Shown here: positions 19,566 to 27,964 of the stretch, in pieces
How the letters are laid out: every line of letters begins with the position of its first letter
Position numbering within the stretch: position 1 is the stretch's first letter
From: Deltaproteobacteria bacterium HGW-Deltaproteobacteria-8
GTDB lineage: Bacteria; Desulfobacterota; Desulfovibrionia; Desulfovibrionales; Desulfovibrionaceae
Direction: 5' to 3'
Length of the DNA stretch: 64,000 nt
Assembly (NCBI GenBank): GCA_002840405.1
Contig: PHAR01000003.1
Coordinates: 1-64,000, forward strand
Made by a program: the position numbers and the translations under genes
The notes under the pieces: generated by a model
Databases searched by the model: none
What the model saw: the letters and a program-made list of their open reading frames with translations, nothing else
What the model was told of the DNA's origin: nothing

Positions 19566-21002
19566 ATGACATACAAGCTCTCTGACCTCATTGACCGCCG
19601 CGAACTCCAGCTCATGGCCAAGGCCTGCCACAAGGCTTGCGGCGTGGCCGTCAGCATCAAGGACGCCGGCGACGACCGCGTGCTCGCTGGCGCGGGCTGG
19701 CAGGTCATCTGCGCCGGGTTCCACCGCCTGCACCCCAAAAGCCGCGAGCGCTGCATCCTGAGCCGGACCGGGCTCCAGGTCTCGGGCCTGGACGCCTTTG
19801 TCCAGGACGAGCTCTGCCAAAACGGCCTGCGTCACCTGGCCATCCCCATGCTCGTGGAAGGCCAACACCTGGGCACGTACTACCTGACCCAGTTCCTCTA
19901 CGACACCGACCTCGGGGACCGCGGGCGCTTCGCGGCCCAGGCCGTGGAGTTCGGCTACGAGGCGCAGGAATATCTGAACGCCCTGGACGAGGTGCCTGTG
20001 CTCAGCCGCGAGCGCGCCAAGGAGATCGTGTCCTACGTGGGCACCTTCTCCCGGCTCATCGCCGACCTGGCCACGCGCAACCTGCGCCTCAAGCTGGCCC
20101 TGGAGGAGAACAAGCACATCCAGGCCCGCCTGCGCGACAGCCAGGAGCGCTACCGCTTCCTGGCCGAGAACTCGGCGGACATCATCTGGCGGCTGGACGC
20201 CGACCACCGCTTTGTCTACGCCAGCCCGGCCGACGAGCGCACACGCGGCTTCCACTACACCGAAACCCTCGGGCAGAGCCTGTGGGACGCCATGCCGCCC
20301 GACCTCGTGGACCACATGCAGAAGCGCTGCCGGGAGTACCTCCTCTCCATCAAGGACAACCCGGACCCTGCACCCATGCGCGTGGAAGCCCAGCTCCTGC
20401 ACAAGAACGGCGGCAAGCTCTGGGCCGAGATCCTCTCCACCCCGGTGCGCGAAGATGACGGCACGGTCACGGGCTACCACCTTGTGGCCCGCGACATCAC
20501 CAAGCGCAAGGCCTACGAGGAGCAGCTCGTGTTCCTGTCCACCCACGACACGCTCACCGGGCTTTACAACCGCGCCCACTTTGAGGCCGAGTTCCAGCGC
20601 GCCGCCCAGGGCCGCCTGCTGCCCGTCAGCGTGATCATGGCCGACGTGGACGGGCTCAAGACCGTCAACGACAATCTGGGCCACGCCGCTGGCGACGAAC
20701 TCATCAAGGACGCCGCCAACATCCTGCGCAAGGCCTTCCGCTCCGGCGACCTTGTGGCGCGCCTGGGCGGCGACGAGTTCGCCGTGCTGCTCCCTGGCGC
20801 GGACGAGGCCGCTGTGGGCCTGTCCCAAAAGCGCGTTTTCGCGGAGATGGAGAACGTACGCCATCGGCCCACGCCCTTCCCCGTGCGGCTGTCCCTGGGC
20901 GCGGCCACGGCCAGGACCGCCAAGGAGATGGAGCACGTCCAGCGCGAGGCTGACCAGCGCATGTACGAGGACAAGTCCGCACATAAGACCGCGCAGCCCT
21001 GA
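19566..21002 (+). CDS. Diguanylate cyclase with PocR and PAS sensory domains
   Basis: Makes the second messenger c-di-GMP. 478 residues, no membrane segment. Order: PocR ligand-binding domain (about 1-170, with paired Cys in CAGFHRLHPKSRERC and FAAQAVEFGYEAQEY), a coiled linker, a PAS domain (about 195-320) and a GGDEF domain with intact GGDEF at 401-405. The inhibitory I-site RSGD lies five residues before GGDEF, so product feedback is expected. The start follows GAGG by 5-6 nt. The leader (19443-19565) has a -10-like GATAAT (19487-19492) without a good -35 and a hairpin CTGCCCG/CGGGCAG (19512-19531). PocR domains are thought to sense small hydrocarbon ligands; the ligand here is unknown. 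Confidence 0.92.
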   Translation: MTYKLSDLIDRRELQLMAKACHKACGVAVSIKDAGDDRVLAGAGWQVICAGFHRLHPKSRERCILSRTGLQVSGLDAFVQDELCQNGLRHLAIPMLVEGQHLGTYYLTQFLYDTDLGDRGRFAAQAVEFGYEAQEYLNALDEVPVLSRERAKEIVSYVGTFSRLIADLATRNLRLKLALEENKHIQARLRDSQERYRFLAENSADIIWRLDADHRFVYASPADERTRGFHYTETLGQSLWDAMPPDLVDHMQKRCREYLLSIKDNPDPAPMRVEAQLLHKNGGKLWAEILSTPVREDDGTVTGYHLVARDITKRKAYEEQLVFLSTHDTLTGLYNRAHFEAEFQRAAQGRLLPVSVIMADVDGLKTVNDNLGHAAGDELIKDAANILRKAFRSGDLVARLGGDEFAVLLPGADEAAVGLSQKRVFAEMENVRHRPTPFPVRLSLGAATARTAKEMEHVQREADQRMYEDKSAHKTAQP

Positions 21003-21116
21003 GCAAAACGTCGGTATTCTGACCAAGGCCCTTGGCCCCGCACTCCGCAAATCCCCCGCAGCCCTTGAGCGCCAGGCAATTCCTGCCCCTGGCACCGCTT
21101 TTGCTAACACCTTGGC

Positions 21117-22202
21117 ATGGAAACCTCCTGCTGCCTCCACCCGCGCTCCTTGCGCACCCTGCACAGGGCCCCGGTCCGGACCCTGGCCCGCGTGCTGCTG
21201 CTGGGCCTGCTGGGCCTCGCGCTGTTCGGGGCTGGCGGCTGCGCCATGCTGCCCTTCGCCCTTTCCACCACGGCATCCTTCGCCGCGCCCAGAGTGGCCT
21301 CCCTGGCCTTCAGCGGCGTGAAGAGCGCCTACCAGGGCGCGCAGCTGGCCGCGGACGAGCGCGACATGAACACCATCATGCGCGACAACATGCTCTCCAT
21401 GAAGGCCAAAAGCTCCCTGCTGACCGAAAAGAGCGCTGCGGACGTCAACGTCTACGCCTACAACGGCGACATCTTCGCCGTGGGCGTGGTGGACAACGAG
21501 GACCAGCGCAACCATGTCATCCGCACCCTCCAGGCCGTCAAGGGCGTGGACGAGATCAAGGGCGTCCTGCGCATGCGCACCCTCGAGACCTCCTACGCCG
21601 GGCTCAAGGACGACTTCCTGGAGAACTCCACGCGCATGGCCCTGGGCCGGTACGTGCTGCACAAGAACTCCGGCATCGAAATTTCCGCCGTGCAGGGCGA
21701 GATCTGCCTCATGGGCGTGGTCGGCACCTATGCCGAAGCCCTGGACCTCATCCAGTACGTGGAATCCGTGTCCGGCACCCGCGCCATGTCGCTCCTTGCC
21801 ATCCGCGATGAATACGCCACCGGCAAGAACGAAAACAACGCGCGCTACCTCCTGGCGCCCAGCCCTGAACACGCCCCCGTGCGCCCGCAAATCGCCGCAG
21901 CACACCCCGCAAACCTGCCCGCATCACCCGTCATCGCCCGCAAGCTCAAGGCCGATACCACCGAAACCCAACCCGATTTGCCCGTGGCCTGGAACAAGGC
22001 CCGCCAACGCCTCGGCATCCGCCTGCAAACCCTTGCCCAGCAGGCCAGCAACCCCACAGCCAAGGCCGAACTGCTCACCCTGGCCGGTCAGGTCACCACC
22101 GACCGCGACCTGTCCATCACCGACCGCCTGTCCGTGGCCGCCGCTCAAGCCACCAACCAGCAGGCCCGGCTCAAGATCCAGTCCCTGCTCGCCCTGTACT
22201 GA
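21117..22202 (+). CDS. BON-domain lipoprotein
   Basis: 361 residues. A long N-region is followed by a hydrophobic core and lipobox GAGGC, with Cys42 as the predicted lipidation site, so it is probably anchored in the outer or inner membrane facing the periplasm. Residues about 95-240 hold two BON-type repeats (SAADVNVYAYNGDIFAVGVVDNEDQRNHV and IEISAVQGEICLMGVVGTYAEALDLI), as in OsmY or DolP-like proteins that bind phospholipid or preserve envelope integrity. The C-terminal 110 residues are helical and Ala/Gln-rich. Stand-alone gene, ending 18 nt before repeat element F. Confidence 0.82.
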   Translation: METSCCLHPRSLRTLHRAPVRTLARVLLLGLLGLALFGAGGCAMLPFALSTTASFAAPRVASLAFSGVKSAYQGAQLAADERDMNTIMRDNMLSMKAKSSLLTEKSAADVNVYAYNGDIFAVGVVDNEDQRNHVIRTLQAVKGVDEIKGVLRMRTLETSYAGLKDDFLENSTRMALGRYVLHKNSGIEISAVQGEICLMGVVGTYAEALDLIQYVESVSGTRAMSLLAIRDEYATGKNENNARYLLAPSPEHAPVRPQIAAAHPANLPASPVIARKLKADTTETQPDLPVAWNKARQRLGIRLQTLAQQASNPTAKAELLTLAGQVTTDRDLSITDRLSVAAAQATNQQARLKIQSLLALY

Positions 22203-22219
22203 CCCGCAGCAAAGCGGGA

Positions 22220-22524
22220 GCCTCCGGAGGCCGGGTGGCATGATGCCCCCCGGACCCCCTCATATGGCCTGAGGCTGACGGTGCAACCACGTCCATGTCC
22301 CGGCTTGGCTTGGCCCTGGCTATAGCGCGCGGATTTTTCGTCGAAGACTCCGAAAAGCCCCGCGCGCGGTTGGCCCTTTTTGAAAGCGCTGCCGAAAGGA
22401 CAAAGACACTCTCCCATGACTCACCCGAAGCGAAATGTTCCTGTCGACGGCTTTGCGTCGACAGGAACATTTCGCATAATGGGGGGGGGTCTGGGGGGCC
22501 TCAGGCCACACAGCCGCCGGAGGC
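22220..22524 (+). repeat. 3'-end repeat element, copy F (alternative stem)
   Basis: Left end 22220-22232, right end 22513-22524. It keeps the GGACCCCCTCATATGGCCTGAGG module, an imperfect GC-rich stem (GCGCGCGGATTTTTCG against CCGAAAAGCCCCGCGCGC) and the CTCCCATGACTCAC box. The usual 20-bp stem-loop is replaced by a different perfect 20-bp stem: arm GCGAAATGTTCCTGTCGACG (22430-22449), loop GCTTTG, matching arm 22456-22475. The flanking CGCATAATGGGGGG follows as in other copies. Confidence 0.88.
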
Positions 22525-22561
22525 ATTGCCTTTATCTGGGTGCTCAGGGTACAGGGGAGGC

Positions 22562-23764
22562 ATGAATGTCATCATCCTGCACCGCAATTTTCCTGGCCAG
22601 TTCCGCCACATAGCGCGTCATCTGGCGAAGAACGGGCATGGCGTGATCGGCGTGGGCAATGCCCAGGCGCCAGGCCTGCCCGGGGTCAACATGGTGCGCT
22701 ACGACTCACAAAAGCTTGCAATCGCCAGCCACCGCCATGCGCAGACGATTTTAAGCGGCGAGGCCCACGGCGTGGTGGTGGCGCACATCCTGACCCAGCT
22801 GCGCGCCAAGGGCCTTGTGCCCGATGTGGTGCTGGCGCATCCCGGCTGGGGCGAGGCGCTCTACGTCAAGGATGTGTTCCCAAAGGTCCGGCTGGTCTCG
22901 CTGTTCGAGTTCTACTACCATGCCGAGGGCGTGGACGTGGGCTTTGAGCCGGGCTCAGAGGCGGACTTCGAGCAGCGCGCCAACCTGCGCTGCCGCAACA
23001 TGCTGCATTTGGCCAACCTGGAGCTCTGCGACGCTGCGGTCTCGCCCACCAGCTGGCAAAAGTCCCTGCACCCGGCCGCGTACCAGCACAAGATCCAGGT
23101 GCTGCACGAGGGCGTGGACACCACGCACATGACGCCGGACTCCGAGGCGCGCTTTCTCCTGCCCGATGGCCGCGCGCTGACTCCCGGCGACCCGGTCATC
23201 ACCTTCGTGGCGCGCAACCTGGAGCCCTACCGGGGCTTCCACAGGCTCATGCACGCCCTGCCGGAGATCCAGCGCCGCTGCCCCCAGGCCGTGACAGTCA
23301 TCGCGGGCGGCGATGGCGTAAGCTATGGCCGCGCGCCCAAGGACGCCGCCAACTGGCGCGAGAAGCTTTTGGCCGAACTCGGCCCGAGACTCGACCTCTC
23401 CCGCGTGGTCTTCACCGGGCAGATCCCCTACAAAGACTACCGCTCACTGTTGCAGGTCTCGGCCGCACACGTGTACCTGACCTACCCCTTCGTGCTGTCC
23501 TGGTCCATGCTGGAAGCCATGAGCTGCGGCTGCCTGGTGCTGGGCTCGGCCACGCCGCCGGTCCAGGAAGTGCTGCGCCACGGCGAAAACGGCCTGCTCT
23601 TCGACTTCTTCGACGCCGAGGCCCTGGCCAGCCTGGTGGAAAGCGCCCTCACCCGGCCCGGCGACTACGCCCCCCTGCGCCAGCAAGCCCGCAAAGACAT
23701 CATGGCGGGCTACGACATCCAGAACGGCGTTGCCCGCTACATGGCGCTGCTGCAGGGCTCATAG
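22562..23764 (+). CDS. Family 4 glycosyltransferase
   Basis: 400 residues, two Rossmann-like domains of the GT-B fold. N-terminal NVIILHRNFPGQFRHIA resembles bacterial GT4 enzymes; the C-terminal domain shows VTFVARNLEPYRGFHRLMHALPEIQ, a GQIPYKDYRSLLQVSAAHVYLTYPF segment and the donor-binding ESMSCG-like stretch (LEAMSCGCLVLGS). The start ATG is preceded closely by GGGGAGG; a longer frame upstream would run through repeat element F and is rejected. It probably adds a sugar to lipopolysaccharide, a capsule or a glycoprotein; donor and acceptor cannot be told. It is flanked by repeat elements F and G. Confidence 0.87.
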   Translation: MNVIILHRNFPGQFRHIARHLAKNGHGVIGVGNAQAPGLPGVNMVRYDSQKLAIASHRHAQTILSGEAHGVVVAHILTQLRAKGLVPDVVLAHPGWGEALYVKDVFPKVRLVSLFEFYYHAEGVDVGFEPGSEADFEQRANLRCRNMLHLANLELCDAAVSPTSWQKSLHPAAYQHKIQVLHEGVDTTHMTPDSEARFLLPDGRALTPGDPVITFVARNLEPYRGFHRLMHALPEIQRRCPQAVTVIAGGDGVSYGRAPKDAANWREKLLAELGPRLDLSRVVFTGQIPYKDYRSLLQVSAAHVYLTYPFVLSWSMLEAMSCGCLVLGSATPPVQEVLRHGENGLLFDFFDAEALASLVESALTRPGDYAPLRQQARKDIMAGYDIQNGVARYMALLQGS

Positions 23765-23774
23765 GCCGGGGAAA

Positions 23775-24125
23775 GCCTCCGGCGGCCTGGGGCCTGGATG
23801 CCTCCGGCGGCCTGGGGCCTGGGGCCTGGGATGCCTCCGGCGGCCAAAGGGCCTGAGGCCCTTTGGAATCCCCATATGGCCTGGGCTTGCGTACCCACGT
23901 CCCATGCCTTGGCTTGGCCCTGGCAATGCGCGCGGGGCTTTCGAGCGTCTGCGCTCGAAAGCCCCGCGCGCGGTTGGCCCTTTTTGGAGCGGAACCGAAA
24001 GACCAAGAAAATATGTTCTCCCGTGGCTCACAAGCCGAAAGGGCTGTTTCAGGTGCCTCCTGAAACAGCCCTTTCGGCGCGATGAGGGGGTTCGGGGGGC
24101 ATCATGCCCCCCGACCGCCGGAGGC
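23775..24125 (+). repeat. 3'-end repeat element, copy G (longest, two perfect stems)
   Basis: The left terminal repeat occurs three times in a row (23775, 23800, 23833); right end 24115-24125. It fills the gap between convergent genes, 11 nt and 9 nt from their stop codons. It has two perfect 20-bp hairpins: a GC-rich one (23928-23947 with 23952-23971, loop TCTG) and the common one (24034-24053 with 24059-24078, loop TGCCT instead of TTCCT). Confidence 0.9.
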
Positions 24126-24133
24126 GCTCACTC

Positions 24134-25471
24134 TCAGACGAGCCTTTCTTCCTGGGCGTAGCGTTTGACGAAGCCTTTGGCCTCGTCAAGGTTGGTGACG
24201 TCGCCGGCGATCTGGGCCTTGAGCAGAGCGTCGCGGATGATTCCCACGGTGGGGCCGGGGTTAAGCCCGGTGGCCTGCATGATGTCGCGGCCGTTGAGCA
24301 GCGGTTCGAGCGAGTCTTCGGGCGTATCGGCGCGTTCGAACATCTTCAGGTTGTGGTTGAATTCGCGGTAGGAGCCGTTTCTGGCCTTGATGTCGGCGCG
24401 GACCATCTCCAGGATGCGCGGGTACTCGTCGATGGCCTTGAGGCGGCGCATGCCCTTGTCGGTGAGCATGAAGTGCGGGCGCATGTGGTCGCGCACCAGG
24501 GTGCAGATGAGGTCGATGTCCTCGGGCGGGAAATGCAGCCGGTTCAGCAGCTTGCGCGTGACCTTGGCGCCCACGCGGTGGTGCTGCAGGAAGCTCCACT
24601 GGCCCTCGGAATATTCGGCGGTGTAGAGCTTGCCCACATCGTGGAACATGCAGGCGATGGTGCCGTACCAGTCGTAGGGCAGCACCTCGGGATAGTGGCG
24701 CATGACGTCGAGGGTGTGCCTGAAGACCGTCTCTTCGCCTTCCTCGGGGTTCTTGATCTGCTTCACGCGGGACAGAGCGGCGATCTCCGGCAGCAGGCCG
24801 TGCAGGATCTGGCACTCGAACAGGAGCTGCACGAACTGCCAGAGGTTCTCGGCCTCGACCTTGCGGAACTCGTCCATGATGTCGGCCACGGGGCAGTAGT
24901 CCAGCACGCGGCGCGCGCCCCGGACGATGGCCATCCAGGTGTTCTGCTCGATGGGCAGGTGGTAGTTGACGGAGAAGCGCATGGCCCGCACGGACAGCAG
25001 GTAGTCGCGCTTGAGCACCTGGTCGGGGAAGCCCTTGATGCGCACCATGCCCTCGTCGAACCCGGCCAGGCCGTGGTCCTGCTCCTGGGGGCTGGGCAGG
25101 TACGGGCAGGCGGCGGAGAGCGGAATCTCGCCCTTCTGCTCCAGGACCTTGAGCAGGCGCGGGGTGAGCCGGGCCACGCACTCCTCGGGGTGGGTGCCGT
25201 CTTCCACGCTGGCTGTGTGGAAATAGAAGGTCACGCTGTTCTGACGGATGAGCCCGGTGACGCCGTGCTCGGTGCTGGCCTCCAGGTTCGGGAACAGGCG
25301 TTTCAGGCCGTCTAAGTCCAGCTCCGTGCTGATGTCCATGGCCAGCTCGTCGCCGGTTCCGGCCTCTGCCAGGACGGTCTTCTGCAGGCGGGCGTTGATG
25401 ACGTAGGCGTCGTACCCGTTGCGCATGATGCTTTTGCACAGGCTGACGGCGTCCTTGAAAGGCTGACTCAT
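24134..25471 (-). CDS. HD-domain protein with degenerate CCA/poly(A)-polymerase-like N-terminus
   Basis: 445 residues. Overall layout follows the tRNA nucleotidyltransferase/poly(A) polymerase class II fold: head domain, RNA-binding helices (KRDYLLSVRAMRFSVNYHL is the usual RED-PLRLLRAVRFA region), then an HD domain with FRHTLDVMRHY...CMFHDVGKLY and a second His motif. The nucleotidyltransferase signatures are lost: the GGAVRD loop reads VINARLQ, the metal-binding DxD is AMDIST, and RRDFTINAL is absent. So the HD phosphohydrolase half is likely active and the transferase half is not. GGAGGAAG precedes the ATG. It lies 83 nt after pyrC, probably the last gene of the same transcript. Substrate unknown. 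Confidence 0.82.
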   Translation of the reverse strand: MSQPFKDAVSLCKSIMRNGYDAYVINARLQKTVLAEAGTGDELAMDISTELDLDGLKRLFPNLEASTEHGVTGLIRQNSVTFYFHTASVEDGTHPEECVARLTPRLLKVLEQKGEIPLSAACPYLPSPQEQDHGLAGFDEGMVRIKGFPDQVLKRDYLLSVRAMRFSVNYHLPIEQNTWMAIVRGARRVLDYCPVADIMDEFRKVEAENLWQFVQLLFECQILHGLLPEIAALSRVKQIKNPEEGEETVFRHTLDVMRHYPEVLPYDWYGTIACMFHDVGKLYTAEYSEGQWSFLQHHRVGAKVTRKLLNRLHFPPEDIDLICTLVRDHMRPHFMLTDKGMRRLKAIDEYPRILEMVRADIKARNGSYREFNHNLKMFERADTPEDSLEPLLNGRDIMQATGLNPGPTVGIIRDALLKAQIAGDVTNLDEAKGFVKRYAQEERLV

Positions 25472-25554
25472 TCTTCCTCCGGGTCTCTCTGCCCTGGGCG
25501 GGCGGATGTTCGTGTTGGGCGCAGGCGGGTTGCTGATTCCGGCGCGCACGCCCT

Positions 25555-26934
25555 CTATACTATGCTTTTGCCCGCAAGGAAATGGGCCACGACGCGGCCG
25601 CGCAGGGTGCGGCCCAAGAGCGGCGTGTTCTTGCCCTTGCTCTTCATGGTCTGCGGATCCACGACCCAGGTGGCGTCCTGGTCGAAGAGCAGAAAGTCCG
25701 CCGGGTCTCCGGGGGCGAAGGTGTTCACGGGCAGCCCGAAACGCTGGCAGGGGGCCGTGGTCCAGGCCCGCAGGAAGGCGCCAAAGGGCAGCTTGCCCGC
25801 GCGCACCAGCTCCCAGGAGGTGGCAAGCGCGGTGTCCAGGCCGGAGATGCCGCAGGGCGCGGCGTCAAACTCGACCTCCTTCTCGTGGGCGGCGTGGGGC
25901 GCGTGGTCCGTGGCCAGCATGTCGATGGTGCCGTCGGCCAGGGCGTCGAGCAGGGCCTCCACGTCGGACCGGGGCCGCAGCGGCGGGTTGACCTTGGCGC
26001 TGGAGCTGTAGCCAGCCACCTCGTCTTCGGTGAGGGTCAGGTAGTGCGGGCAGGTCTCGGCCGTGACGTCGACCCCTCTGGCCTTGGCCATGCGGATGAT
26101 GGCCACGCTCTTCTCGCAGGAGATATGGGCCAGGTGGATGGGCGCGCCCAGATACTCGGCCAGGAGCACGTCGCGCGCTGCCTGGATGGCCTCGGCGATG
26201 TCCGGCTGCCCGGCCAGTCCCAGGCGGCTGGACACCTCGCCCTCGTTGACCCCGGCGGCCGGGGCCAGCCAGGGGTCCTCGCAGTGGTCGATGACCACGC
26301 GGCCCAGGTCCTGGCAGTACTCCATGGCGCGGCGGAAGAGCTCGGTGCTCGCAACAGGCCTGCCGTCGTTGGAGAAGGCCATGCAGCCGGCGGCCTTCAG
26401 GTCGGCCATGGGGGCCAGCTCCTCGCCCCTCAGGCCCTTGGTCAGCGCGCCGATGGGGAACAGGCGCGGACCATCCGGCCAGCTCTTGCGGGCCTGCTCG
26501 AGCATGAACTCGGTGACGCTGGCCGTGTCGTTGACGGGCCGGGTGTTGGCCATGCACAGGAGGTTGGAAAATCCGCCAAAGGCGGCGGCGCAAAGGCCCG
26601 AGGCGATGTCCTCCTTGTACTCCTGGCCGGGCTCGCGCAGGTGCGTGTGCACGTCGGTGAGGCTCGGCAACAGCAGCAGTCCGCGCGCGTCGATCTCTTT
26701 CGCGGCGTGCACGTCCAGGCTGCCCACGGGCGCCACGGACACGATGCGGCCACGGGCCACCAGCACGTCGACGAGCTGGCCTTTGGGCTGCTGCATCTTT
26801 CCAAGCTGGCTACCGGGCTGTGAACCCTTCTGGCTGCTTGCTTTGGCCTGGCTCTTCAGGGGGCCGAGCCAAAGGGCGCTCTTCACCGCGAGGTCGATTT
26901 TCTTTGCCTGTTGTGGTTTGTTGTTCTCGGGCAT
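25555..26934 (-). CDS. pyrC: Dihydroorotase
   Basis: Third step of pyrimidine synthesis: cyclises carbamoyl-aspartate to dihydroorotate. Class I type, 459 residues against about 425 normally. Metal ligands: HTHLREPG (HxH), IDHCED, HISCEK and the catalytic ATDHAPH. All are present, so it should be active rather than a pseudo-dihydroorotase. The extra length is a Gln/Ser/Lys-rich insertion (about residues 28-55) between two strands of the N-terminal beta domain. It starts 9 nt after pyrB and is surely co-transcribed with it; the two enzymes catalyse consecutive steps and often associate. Confidence 0.96.
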   Translation of the reverse strand: MPENNKPQQAKKIDLAVKSALWLGPLKSQAKASSQKGSQPGSQLGKMQQPKGQLVDVLVARGRIVSVAPVGSLDVHAAKEIDARGLLLLPSLTDVHTHLREPGQEYKEDIASGLCAAAFGGFSNLLCMANTRPVNDTASVTEFMLEQARKSWPDGPRLFPIGALTKGLRGEELAPMADLKAAGCMAFSNDGRPVASTELFRRAMEYCQDLGRVVIDHCEDPWLAPAAGVNEGEVSSRLGLAGQPDIAEAIQAARDVLLAEYLGAPIHLAHISCEKSVAIIRMAKARGVDVTAETCPHYLTLTEDEVAGYSSSAKVNPPLRPRSDVEALLDALADGTIDMLATDHAPHAAHEKEVEFDAAPCGISGLDTALATSWELVRAGKLPFGAFLRAWTTAPCQRFGLPVNTFAPGDPADFLLFDQDATWVVDPQTMKSKGKNTPLLGRTLRGRVVAHFLAGKSIV

Positions 26935-26943
26935 GGCGGCCTC

Positions 26944-27900
26944 CTAGACCGGGATGCCGCTCTGCGCGGCGTCCGGGGATTTGCGGGTCAGGTAGAGGTA
27001 GAGCAGGGCCATGCGCACGGCCACCCCGTTCTCCACCTGCTCCAGGATCAGGCTCTCGGCGCTGTCGGCCAACCCCGAGTCGATCTCCACGCCCCGGTTG
27101 ATGGGGCCGGGGTGCAGCACGCAGCAGCCCGGCGCGGCCAGGGCCATGTGCCGGGGCGAGAGTCCGAAGGTGCGCGCGTACTCGCGCAGGTCCGGGAGCA
27201 GGCCCGCCTGCTGGCGCTCCAGTTGCAGGCGCAGGCACATCACCGCGTCCACGCCCTGGGCGGCCTTGGCGACCTCCGAGAAGACCGTCACGGGCCAGGT
27301 GTCCAGGCGCGGCGGCAAAAGCGTCCTGGGGCCGCACAGGCGCACGTTTGCGCCGAGCAGGTTCAGGAGCAGGACATTGGAGCGGGCCACCCGGCTGTGG
27401 GCGATGTCGCCCAGGATGAGCACGGTCTTGCCAGCGAAGTCCCCGCCCCAGCGGCGCGACAGGGTGAGCGCGTCGAGCAGGGCCTGGGTCGGGTGGGCAT
27501 GGCGGCCGTCTCCGGCGTTGATGACGCTGCATTCCAGGCGCTCGGCCAGAAACTGCGCGGCCCCGCTGGAGCCGTGGCGGATGACGATGCCGTCCGGGTT
27601 CATGGCCTGCAGGGTCAGCGCGGTGTCCTTCAGCGTCTCGCCCTTGGTCAGGCTGGAGCCGCTCTTGGCCAGGGCGAAGGTGTCCGCCGAGAGGCGCTTG
27701 CCGGCCATGTCGAAGCTGGTCTTGGTGCGGGTGCTCGGCTCGGCGAAGAAGAGCACCACGCTGCGGCCCTTCAGGGTCGGGACCTTCTTCACCGGGCGGC
27801 TGTTGATCTCCCGAAAATATGCGGCCGTGGCCAGGACGTGGCGCACCTCGTCGGCCGAGAGCTGGGAGATGTCGAGCAGGTCCTTGTGTTTCCATTGCAT
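26944..27900 (-). CDS. pyrB: Aspartate carbamoyltransferase catalytic subunit
   Basis: Transfers the carbamoyl group from carbamoyl phosphate to aspartate, the committed step of pyrimidine synthesis. 318 residues, normal length. Carbamoyl-phosphate loop PSTRTKTSF (usually STRTR), the HPTQALLD motif and the aspartate-binding GPINRGVEI near the end are all present. No pyrI regulatory subunit is found nearby. It is followed directly by pyrC (9-nt gap). The amidohydrolase gene upstream is 64 nt away on the same strand. Confidence 0.97.
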   Translation of the reverse strand: MQWKHKDLLDISQLSADEVRHVLATAAYFREINSRPVKKVPTLKGRSVVLFFAEPSTRTKTSFDMAGKRLSADTFALAKSGSSLTKGETLKDTALTLQAMNPDGIVIRHGSSGAAQFLAERLECSVINAGDGRHAHPTQALLDALTLSRRWGGDFAGKTVLILGDIAHSRVARSNVLLLNLLGANVRLCGPRTLLPPRLDTWPVTVFSEVAKAAQGVDAVMCLRLQLERQQAGLLPDLREYARTFGLSPRHMALAAPGCCVLHPGPINRGVEIDSGLADSAESLILEQVENGVAVRMALLYLYLTRKSPDAAQSGIPV

Positions 27901-27964
27901 TGCGGCGTCCTTCCTCCCCGGCCTGCGGCTGCCCCTGTCAGGGACCGTGGCCGGGCTTTGCTGA

